Of a stretch of 64,000 nt of DNA, positions 26,201-38,200 are shown one piece after another. Below the pieces are notes generated by a model that saw only the letters and a list, made by a program, of their open reading frames with translations, was not told the DNA's origin and did no database searches. The translations under genes were made by a program, and so were the position numbers. Every line of letters begins with the position of its first letter. The stretch's first letter is position 1. Source of the DNA: Penelope pileata (taxonomy: Eukaryota; Chordata; Aves; Galliformes; Cracidae); assembly GCA_013396635.1 (NCBI GenBank), contig WBMW01001659.1, forward strand, positions 224,423-288,422, written 5' to 3'.

Positions 26201-29200
26201 AATCGATAAAATACGAAGTAGCTCAGTAACAGAGAAACAAAGGTTCCTTCAAAACAAAGGTTGCTTCCTGCCAGCTCTCCTGCTGCGGAGTCTCCACCGA
26301 GGGCAGCACCCAGAGGGTTTCTGCCCTCCCACCCCCAGCCCAGCCCCACGAGCCATCGGCCGCACAGGGTGCAGGCCTGCCAGCCCAAGCCTGTGCACAG
26401 AGGCAGAGCTAGCGTGAGCGAGGTGTGGAGCACCTCCTGCAGCCCTCCCTTTGAGATTAACCGTGCCAGCCATATTTACACAACATTAAGAAATTCACCC
26501 TTTCAGAAGTGAAAAATGTTTGGTATTATTTATTCCAGCAGTCTTCACTCATTCATCCCACAAGAAATAAAAGATGTGCGTAGCATCAATTAAATTGATG
26601 CATTCAATTGGCTTAGAAGTGGAAAACAGTGACAGGGGCCATTGGAATCAAGAGCAATTCCCCTCGGAGAAGGCAGAAGCATTCAAAAAAAAAAAAAAAA
26701 ACCCCAAAAGGACGCTAAACATGACTATGGGTCTGTAAAGACCAGTCAGTCTGTACTCTAATACAAGTTACCTGTGGCAGAAACAAAAAAAAGTATTTGC
26801 TGACCTTCACTTAGGCTTTACCTTTCACTTAGCTTCCCCAGTCCTTTGGCCCAACAAAAAGCTGGTAAATAAGAGTTATGCAGGACTTCCCACAGACTAC
26901 AAGTTACCCAGAACACATGGTTGGGTTGTTTTTGTTTGCTTCTTTCTTTGACTAGGAATCTCACGCTGACACCAGCTGCCATGTTTCAGATCTGTCCTTC
27001 AATTGCCTCGGTCCTTGCAGCTGGCAGCGCGTAACGTGTCAGCGTTAGGCAGCTCAGGGCAGGCAGCGTGCAGCTCAGATGCAGCTCCTGAGGGCTCAGC
27101 ACTTCCAAGCCAATGCCGTGAGTTAAGCATCACCTGGAAGGCTGAGCAGCACTGGACACGCTGTCAAAGCCAAAAGAGCTAAAGGGAAACAACGCATCAG
27201 AACTGATGGGACTCCAGGCAGGCTGCCCGCAGCCGGGCTGCTGCTAAGGCAGCTGGTGCAGCACCAGCACGCAGCCTGATCCTGGAGATACAGCAAGCAG
27301 CACCCTGCTCCTCAATCAGAGCCCTTAAACCACTGGTTTCAGCAGGCCTTCACTCCCACTAGCATCAAAACTCAGATAATAAATGTTTTTCACTTCTGAA
27401 AGGGTGAATTTCTTAACAAGTAATTTGAGTTTTGAAGTTACCATATAATCATTCAAATTCAGTATAATTCACACAGAAAGCCGCATGTGCTTACGCAGGA
27501 GCTTTTCTCTCATTAAAACACGCAATAAAGCAAACTGGCACTTTTTCCTTTATTGTAGAGAAAGGAATTTAGACTCCTTTCCCCCCCTCTCCTCTTTCTG
27601 GGGAATGGAAACCACCTAAGACTGGAGCCAAAACCGTTTAACCACGTTTCCTTCTTTACAGATAAAGCCATGCTGGTTCCCTTTCCATTTCCAAACTTAA
27701 CAGAACAGTAATAAACTACTGCTCTTGTCTACGATCACACGATGCTAGCATACCTGAAAACCCAGCACAAGGTCATCTTTTATTAACTTTCAGAATTCTT
27801 TGTTTTGACAATTGCCTCAAGACAATCACAGTAAGACAGCGAAGGAAGAAGACACCTGGTTTCTGTAGAGACCCTGATTTCCCCCTTAATATTACTGAAC
27901 TATAAAACTTGGATTAAAACCAGATAAAATGATGACTTTGTTAGAATAACTCTATCAAGGCTTTGTTGCTAACCCCAGATTAACTACACTTACACAAACT
28001 TACAGACCATTCCCACCCCATCTGAGGCTTTCCATGGCAGTGTTCAGCAGCCAGACTGGTAAGGCTCACACTGCCAGATTTGGAGACCTGAGTAAACTGC
28101 CACATATTGAAACTCATGCTTTCTACTAGTTTATAGCAGCTGAAGATTTTCCACTTCCAACTCCCACTACAAATCACTGCAGCATTAGAAATTTTTTTTT
28201 TTTTAAAACAAGAAAAGCAGACATGTTACTTTCATGTTAAAAACAGGTTCTCAGTTTGAACAAATAGCCTGGTTGCTGCCTGAACAGCCAGCAAGAGCTA
28301 ACCCAGCTCCCTCCTGGCAGACGATGATGAGGGATGCGGCACGGAGCTGGGGGGCTCCCGGCAGCCTGCTGTGCCACACCTTCGTGCATGCTGCCCCACT
28401 TTCCATATTCTTTCAACTATTTCAACTTTATTTCTCTTCATCTGCACTTAAGCAGCCCTCTCCTCCAAGTCACTGAGACAGCTCTGCTGTTTCAAAAAAA
28501 GCAGGGTCCTGGCCCCTGTAACATCAGTTGTTCACATTTAAAAAGCCAAACGTGGTTTGAATACAGTGAAGCAGGCAGAGACAACAATNNNNNNCCAAGA
28601 AAAAAAAACTATTCAAAAAAAAAAAAAAAAAAAAAAAAAAAGCTGTTTTAGCCAACCTCAGTTTCACATCCTATTTCTGTCCTATAGTAAGTTCTTATCT
28701 CACAGAGCAGTATCTCACCCATGTGATGCAGATAGGCTATCTGCGCTCTCCACCCGCAGCCCTGAAGTTCCAAGAGCATTCCTTCCCCTTGAAGGACAGA
28801 GCCATTTCCTCCTCCCCCCCCCGGGGCTGGCACACAGCTCTCCGCCCACTGCCTAACGCAGGCAGGCTCCCAGCAGCCAGGGCCACCGACAGGACAGAGC
28901 TCTCCCCCAGGAAGCAAAGACCAGCAGCGCTGTCCCTGCCTCCTGCTGCCATCTCCCCGCTGCCGAGCTGCCCTGGGCTCTGACTCACTCCCTGCCCCTG
29001 CGGAGCCCTCCCGCTGGCTGCCTCTCGGATCCCACCTTCCCCTGAATCATACCCTGCTTCTAAATATTTCAACAGCAGCCTCCCCGGTGAGCTCACATAC
29101 AGAGCAACAACCACTAAGAAAGAAACAGCCATAAACATGTTCTCCGAGTGAGAAAGATGGTAAATCAGTCATGGCCAACGTCCTCACTTCAGCTTCTTTC

Positions 29201-32200
29201 TCACAGCACGACCTCAATGTGCTGTGGAGTAAAAGGAGATCGCCTATTCAGATAGAAAGTTCTATATTCACCAGTTTCTTTTAACATGGGGCTCCAGCCT
29301 GGGTCCAGCCAGGGCCAGAGCAGGAGGGAGGGAGCGAACTACAAAGTTAAAAGGGGAAAAAAAAAGAGAAAGGAACAAAAACCAAAGCCAAGAAAAAAAA
29401 ATCTCGAAAACTTTGCAACAGAATCTAAAATCCTGAGTTATTTAGGCAAAAAGAATAGCTCTGTGGGGTATGACAGCATCTAGCTTAAAGACCACTCACG
29501 TTATGGTAAAAGCTGACAACTCCACACAAGGCTTCAGACAGCACCTGCAAAACATGCGTTAAAGTACCCAAAAGAAACTGATGAAAAATAACCAAGTCAG
29601 AAGGGAGGTTACAGCAGCTATCAGACTGTCAGTTCAGTTAGTAAATATTAATATAGAACAACCCTGTATTCAATTCTGAAATAAAACTTATAGCAGTTTT
29701 AACTGAGGCTGAGACGGTAAACAGAGGAGAAGAATCCTGCTTAAAGTCACCCGGAGTGCAACAGACGCATCCCTACACCCCTACAGACATGAAGAGGTCA
29801 TAAAACGCAACAAAGTTTGATCCATCCTCAGTCTCCCATGCTTCAAAGCACACGATCCTTGTGCCTTTAAACACAAAAGTTATTTTGAAAGCTACACCTT
29901 GAAACAACTTCCACTCCACACAACCAAGGTTTTGTTAGAGCTCCATCGCGCTGTTCTGCAGCAACGCAATGGAAGCGACTCCTGACGCCGCGCCTCCTCC
30001 CTGCCCAGCTGCACACGCACAACCAAGCCGTGCTGCGCAGGAGGCACCCGGCCACCGGCAGCCCCATGGCACGGGACCGCGGGGACACAGCAGGGGCACG
30101 GGGCACCACGCAGCACCCACGGCAACACCTCGCTGCCCGCGGCACTCCCATCTCTGTCTCTAATAACTGCAAGTGTAGCCCCATCTCCGGCTATAACAAC
30201 TGCAAGTGCAGCCATATCTCTGGCCCTAAAAACTACAAGTGTAGCCCTATCTATGGCCCTAATATCTGCAAGTGTAGCCCCATCTCCAGCCCTAATAACT
30301 GCAAGTGTAGCCCCATTTCTGGCCCCTATAACTGCAAGTGTTGCCTCATTTCTGGCCCCTATAACTGCAAGTGTAGCCCCATCTCCTGCGGCTCTTCCTC
30401 CTGCTCCCTCACGCAGAGGAATTCCGCTCAGAGCTCCGTAAGCCTAAGCTAAGAGGACTGGAAGACTGCGTAGGGCACGAAACACGCTTTGGAAAAAGCC
30501 CTTTTCAAGTTTTTAGTTTTCCTCTTTCCTATGTTACCGACACGTGCCACAGAAGCAGACAAAATGAATTTTTAGGCGTTACTTTTTATAGGCCACAAGA
30601 AGAATTTCTGGAAAAAAAGTTGAATAATAGAAATGAAACAGGGTTGCTGTATTTCCTCAGCTGTGACGAAGGTCGATTCCTCAAGCAAAGCAGTATTAAC
30701 AAACACTCTGCTTGCTAAGATCCTTGATCTAGCCTCTTACACTTCAAAAATAATGAAGAAAATAAATTGCTAATGCAGCCCTTCATACATTTTTGCGTTT
30801 TAAGATCACAAAAAGTAGTGAAAATAGAAATGCACTGTCAGGAACAAATTATCCTGAAGAAAAGAATTCACTGAAATACAAACTATCCCACGGATTGCTA
30901 ACAGTCTACAAGAATTTTAATAGCAACAAGGACAAAGTAAAAATAGTTGTGCACAGGGCCTGCTCACTGCACTGTTGTTTGCAGGGCTGTGTTGCAGAAA
31001 AGCAGCTCAAGCTGCTGCTGAAGACCACAGATCCCTGCTTCTCCCCTTTCAGAGCACTGTATCTCCTGTTCATTCTGCTCCTGCATACTGGAACTCAAGA
31101 TACATTTAAAGCTTAAAGCATGCCAGAAAATTTGCAGCTGTGAAGTAATTGATCAGATTTTTCATTTAGTTTGACCATCACTGAAATGCTGTGCCTGCTA
31201 GATTCACAAATAAGAACACAGGGTTGTGGTGGTGGTGATTTTATGATAAACAACACAAGTTTTAGACTCAATGTATTCCTCCCCTTCTGCAGAAACCTAT
31301 GCACTTACACATGCCTACATACACACTGCATCTTAAAAGGTGATTCAAAATGCAGCCAAGAAAAAGAATTCCTGAAAACCCTTCTCAGAGTTCTATTCAG
31401 GAACAACAGAAGTACCTGGCTTCGTTCTCCACGTACAGCAGGAAGGCTCTGGACAAGTGATGGCATTCCTGTAGCATATTTCCTCAGGAAAGGATGTACT
31501 CCAAACTGCAAAAGCAGCTCAGAAAACACTTGCCACACACACCAGCTTCACAGCAAAACCTGACTGCCTGGTATAGCGTGCTGCAGCCCAGTCTGCCTAC
31601 ACAAACCACCAGGTTTTACCACAAACAAAACTAAGCTTTGGGAAATGCCCATCTAAATACAGATGTATTTCTAAGTGCAGTGTCATCCATGTTTACAAAT
31701 CTGTGTGCTAAAACTCAGGTAGGGACCCCCACGAAAACATCTCTTTAAGCAGTACTGGAGCTGTGACAAAGCCCCTCTCAACACGCTTTCTGTATTACTG
31801 AAGTACTACAGTGATGATTTTTGGTTTCTCCAAACTTAAAAAACAAAGTAGAAATCTTACCTTTCACTTTCCTGGAGAGCCATAGTTTACAAGTCAATTT
31901 TAGAAAAAACTAGAACTTTTTTTTACCCAGTCTATTTCGCTTAGTCAGCTAAACTAAACCATGACTCCTTCTCCAAAGCAGATCTTCATTTCATTCCTTT
32001 ATGCAGGTTACTATTTCAGCTAACCAGAACATGTTATAACTAAAAACAGGTATGAATCATTAATGATGCTGGAACAAACGCGATTAAAATCTGCGGAGAC
32101 CGCAGCATTTTATCCCTGGATTAAGGTCGCTGGTCAGCATTTATGCTTACAAGTTAGCATAGAAAAATCTAAAATGATATTGCAAGGAAACGATAAATTT

Positions 32201-35200
32201 GTTAAATAACAAATATACATATAGACACAGTTCATCCTTTCAAAATACTGTACTTATGGCTCTGAGCAGGCAATGCACACCTCACCTGACCATGAACATC
32301 CAAAAAACCCACCTAAATACAAAGCAAAATGCAGGTGGCTTGTTTTTTTGTTGGCTTTTTATTTTTTTCCAGTGTTGCTACAAAAGTCTAATGTTTCCTA
32401 ACATTCAATGTCTCATGCTTAGACTCCCTCCCTGCACCTCCACACAGAGGAAACCAACCCCACAACGGGAGCTTTGAATTAGCAAAGATGCAAGGAGTAG
32501 AATACCGGGATAATCTGAAAGGCAAATGCTGGGGTTTTCCCGAGAGAATTTTCAGGGTCTTTCATCAGTAGGTCTTCACCACTACATTCTACAAGACAAA
32601 GACAACTGGATTTTACATCTCCTCTCCTGAAATGACAGGCACTAAAAAAGACTCCATTTTCATTGCAACATTTGAAAAGAACATTGTTACAGCAAACCAT
32701 TGCTAAGGGACCACTGCTGTTCTGCTCCTGCAAGTATGCACGCATGCAACTGGAAAATGCTTCTGCTCACAAAGTCAGCTCTCTAACAGGGAGACACGCA
32801 GCTTTCTGCCACGTCGACAAAAATATATTTTCCAGACAAATTTCAAAATTGGTTGGGAAATTCATTCTTTACAAGCTTTCAGAAAATAGCATGACAAAAA
32901 CCGGCTATTACTAGAAATTCCAAAGAGGGTTTAGAAAGAGGTTTATTCAACATTTACACCATGCTAGTTGTGTGCAAATAAGCAATCTCTTAAACCTGCG
33001 TCTTAAACTAAGAATTTGAAATGTGTTATGTGAGCATACTGAACCAGAAAATACCCAGCTGCAGCAATACGGGCAAGCAACTAAGAAATCATAAAGGAAC
33101 TGACCTGAGCAAGAGAGGGGCAAGGAAACTTGTCTCTTCTGCCTGCCCTCCTACTTAATCTTATTCTTGAGCACTTCACAGAATCACAGCATTGTTGCCT
33201 CGGAAGGGACCTCACAGCCCCCAGCCCCACCCCTGCCGTGGGCTGGGTGCCCCCCAGCTCAGGCTGCCCAGAGCCCACCCATGGCCTAGGGCACCTCCAG
33301 GGATGGGGCACCCACAGCTCTGGGCAGTGACTTATCACCCTTTGAGTAAAGAATCTCCCTCTCTAAGTCTCCCCTCTTTCAGTTTAAAACCATCTCCCCT
33401 TGTCCTAGCACTATCAGACCATGTCAAAAGTCGCTCTCCCTCCTGTTCGTAAGCTCACCTCAAGTACTGCAAGGCTGCAGTGAGCTCTCCCCACAGCTCC
33501 CCACTCCTTCTCCAGGCTGACCACCCCCAGCTCCCCCAGCCTGTCTTCATAGCAGAGGTGCCGCAGCCCTCTGAGCGTCTTCGTGGCCTCCTCTGGCCCC
33601 ACTCTGACAGCACCGCATCCTTCTGGTGCTGGGGGCCCCAGGCCTGGACGCAGTGCTCCAGGTGGGGCCTCAGGCGGGCAGAGCAGAGGGGGACAGTCAC
33701 CTCCCTGCCCTGCTGCCACCCCACCACCCCTCTGTTGATGTAGCCCAGGGCCTTTCGGGCTGCAAGCGCACGCTGCTGGCTCACATCAAGCTTAAGTGTT
33801 AAGCACTTGGACAACTTCCATCCCTCCTCCGTAAGCAGGACTCAAGTCTGGAAAGTGAAGGTGCCCCAAAAGCTATGCAAATAATCTGCATTAAACCAAA
33901 ACTTACACGGGCAAGAGGGAGGAAAAAGAAAGAGCAGCGTAACAACAGACCGATGCCCTGTTTGAAATAATTAAACAATAGAAAACTCGCACATCCAAAC
34001 TAAAAACTGGAACATGAATAACAAATACTACTTCTGATTCTTTTCAACTGAAGCTAACACTCAAAGTGAGAAGAGCTGGGCTATCTGACAGACAAGACGT
34101 AAGAGCTTCCTGTGCGCTGAGCGAGGCTGTGGTCTTCTTGGTCATTATCCTTCCACGTTGCTCTGAAGGGGCTTGCAGCATCCACAGCACTCAAAGTCCT
34201 TGGCTTTTTTTTTTTTTTTGCTGAAACTAACCCAAACATAAGGCACAGTAACAAAATGCTACAAATGCAAAGAAAAAAAAGTGAGAAAATCTTCAAGTTC
34301 CTTGAGTTTTGCTGCATTTTTCTAACCACAAATACAGCTGAATCAGGTTCTTCCACTGAGATTAAGCACATGCAGTAAGTACAGACAAGAACTAATGCAC
34401 GAACATTCACTTAAGCAATATGGCATCAAGCTTTAAAATAATGCAAATTAGTAATTTTTGTCTTTTGCATACTGTAGCAGCCCTTATCACCCTCAGAATT
34501 TTATTGTGTCAAAATTATTCTGTAGAAAGTTATCAGTTTCTGCAGAGAAACACCACTGGCAATGGCCTGGCATTTTCTTTAGCAAAGTAAATAGCACTTT
34601 CAGCTATATTCTTAGTACCAAGCTCCTGAAACAGCAAAATCTGGAAGAAATCTAACAAGTTCAGTGTAAAGAGAGTGAATAATGTAAATATAGCTTTGGT
34701 TAGTCAAAGCGCAACCGAAATTCTCTCAGGACAAGCAATGGAAAGGACAGAACAGAACCAACACTGCATGGTCCACAGGAGAGGAATGGATTCAAACTCT
34801 TAGACACAGTTTATTTCTATTCCCTGTACACCAGCGACTAATTCTTTTTAAGTTCAAAAAAAAATCATAGCAGACATGAGCTGTACTTCCTCAAAAGCCT
34901 GAGCCACAAGTTCCAGATATCAGTATAGAGCTAAAATAAAGAAATAAATTCGTACTGCTTCTCTGAATGCTTTGGCAAGAAAGCACCATCCTATGTATTT
35001 CATCAACAGCTAGCCGCAAGACCTTTTGAAGTGATTAAAAACATCAGCTTTCTGGAGTGCTGCACCTAAAAGCCCAGGTTTTCCTTGATGGAAACCCCCC
35101 AGGCTTTACAGCCACAGCTCAGGGCACTGTGCTTCCCCTCACTGAGGGCATCTGGACCTGAGACAGTTGCCCACTGCCTCTACAGCCAAGTGAAAATGCT

Positions 35201-38200
35201 TGCCCTCAGCATCAGGAAAAAAAAAACAAAAAAAAAAAAAACAGAAGAGCAGACAGGCTTTATGAAGAAATCCCCAAACACTCCTTAGTGGCATGAGAAA
35301 AATACACTACTACAGTTGTTTTGTTTTGTCTAGACACTTTCCTGCCTTAGGTTTCCTATTCTTAAGCATTCTTCAAGCTTACATTAGTTTTCCAAAAAGA
35401 AAACAAAAAAGCCCAGTATTGTCTCTACCAAAAGAATGTGGGCTTTCCCCCTTCCCCCCTTTTTCTTTCTTAAAGGAACACGCTAGCTGAAAAGCAGTTA
35501 TAATTTCTTCTCATCGCCTCCAATCTGTTTTATCAACGTTCACTCCTCAGCCACCAACAAGAGATCTCACCAGGACATAAGGACTCCCACTAACTGTTCC
35601 ATAGCCACTTTCTACCCTATATTTCAGACCTCTAAATACTTGAAATCTGTGACAGACAACACTTTGACATCAGACACTTTATTTCATTAGAAAATTCAAG
35701 CTTAACAACCCTTAATGCAAAATTTACCCTAGGTTTAAGAACTTCCTGACACTTTCAACAGGCATTATCTTCTGCATTTCTACTGAGCTGAACAGATAAA
35801 ACTAGCTGCAAAGTCCCACCGTGTAGAGCTGTGGCCTGCAACCAAGTACAGCATCTTAAATTCAAAAAGAAGGCAGAACTTCTGCACAGGCTTCTCAAAT
35901 CGCTACAGTTTGGATCTTACCTGTAAGTCCAGATATTAATGTGACAGAAAATAAACGGGCAGTCTGCTCAGACAAAGCATCTGCAGCATCAGCTATTCCC
36001 CAGAAGACGATCCTTTCATCAGTACTCACACGTGCTTAGAACAGCAATCTTACACAAAAAGCCCTAATTTTTCCCATATTATTGTCACAGCACATATTTC
36101 ATCAGGCCAACTCGCTAAACATCAAATATGCAATTATGCAAGCTAATTAGCTCATTTTGTTACTTGTGCTTTGGACAACAAAGCTTGAAGAAACACTTCA
36201 GTAACTTTCAGAAAAACGAGTTTCTCGACGCAAACGTTTAATCATCTTGCTGAGTATTTTTTAGAGAGTATGAAGCACTAAGTGATTTTTCACAAAGAAA
36301 CAGACATCTTCAACAGCACTGCCTGTACTTTTCTTACTCACTTATAAGAAGAGTAGAGAAGCATAACATTAACAGCTTTGTTTAGTAAGCGGAGACTGAT
36401 ATGCAAACAAGAGGATTCAGCAATCCAAATGTCTGGATTTCTTCCAATGTCTGGCTGTGGAGATCCTGAGTACTGCTTTGATCCACACTACACTCATCTG
36501 CCCTTACATACTGGTGGTTCCCAAACACAAAATTTAGCTCACTTACTCTGGTTTGGTTTCTCTTCTGGGAAATTTCTGGAGGAGGGTATGAGTAATTTTG
36601 AAGTCCTGTCTGCAGAACTCTAATGGATGCATTTAGACCACTGGAAAAAGCTCGAGGTAATATATGAAATATGACCGAATAACTGCTTCTACAACATGTA
36701 ATAATACAAGCTAATAATAAAGGTGTAAGAAGGCAGATCTTACAGTACTTAGGACCTACAGAAAGGGTTGATAAGCAGGCATCACAAGTAGCACAAACAT
36801 GCTTTGAGTGCTCTTCTTCAGCATTGTTTCAGAATGGCATCATCACTGCAGGTACCATAACACACCAATGAGGCTGCGTGCAGCGAGAGAAGCATTTGGA
36901 GGACAGGGGAAGAGAAAGGATTAAGGGGAAAAGGCTATGGATACTTATCATGAGAGGTGCCTGCTGTGACTCATGCTCTAATGGAGTAGAGCACCCTATG
37001 ATAAATCAGTCTTCGGGAACAACTGTCCAAACCTCAGTCTGTGGCTGCTTGCCAGCCTAGGACAGTATGTACCTAACAACCTCTAGAAATTTCTCTTCCC
37101 AAAAACCAAGTTCCTAACTGTTAACAGCATATAAACTGGATGCAGATATAGCCATCTCCCAGTTTTGAAGGAAAATAAATAAGATATATGTCATTACCAC
37201 CCAACTTCAAAAGCAGTTTTGATTAAACAGTTCTCCTCCACACAATGGCAAGTCATAATAAAAACCACCTCAAAGTATCTAGGTAAAACAAGAAAGTTTT
37301 TCTCCACTGAAGACTACATGCACATAAGCAAAGAAAATTGTGTATCTGGGGAAGGGGGGGAAAAAAAAAAAAAGGATCTGAGCAGCTTCTGCTAAAAAGA
37401 GCAGCTTAAACACAAACACAACAGTATAGAATCACAAGCATCTATAGAAAGTTAGTATTTTACTCAGACCATATAGATGATCATGCATGAAAATTGGCCA
37501 AAGGGACCATCTAGGAAAGCGGACTCTTCTTATTCACTAAGCCTTCCCAGGACTCCTGTCCCACAACTCCAGTAAGTGAACAAACGTCATGTTTTGCCAG
37601 GCTGAGCATAAACTGGTTACAGCACCAAACCCATCCTCCCGGTGTCAGGACAAGCACACTCTGACTTTGGTTAGCGCTTACAGAAAAGCTTAAGAAAGCC
37701 ATAAAGGAACGACAGTGACGTGGGCTTCATGCAAGAGACAACTCCTCCCAGCTGAGACAGGCCGCTGCACCTGGAAGCGGCTGAGCAGCCGGTGTGCCTT
37801 CACTGCCCGCCTGGCTCCGCTTCAGAGAAATCCCTTTGGCTGTCCCAGCTCCCACAACACGTTGGGGTTGTGAGGCCATCAGAGAGCTGAGCAGGATGAA
37901 GAACAGTTATGCCTAAGTGATACAGAATAGAAGAGCAGCAGGTAACACCATGATGTCTAAGAAAGCGCGCTCAGGGAAAGCACCAGCACTGAGGACAGGC
38001 TCCAGCCAGATCTCCCTGTTCCCGAGCTAAAGTGAAAATAAGCCAGGAGAGGAATTCTGCATCATCCTGCTAGCACAAAGGGAGATAGCTGCTGGACATG
38101 CTAAACATTTGACCCTAAAACACTGCTATCCTAATCCACCTCTGCATTAGCAATTAGCCTAAAAATCAGCCAAGGACTGTACAAAGCAATGCAAGGAACC

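Noticed and set aside
33414..33814. Overlapping open frames of 101 and 119 codons on the minus strand
   Set aside because: They are the decayed CR1 ORF2 C-terminus, not a host gene.
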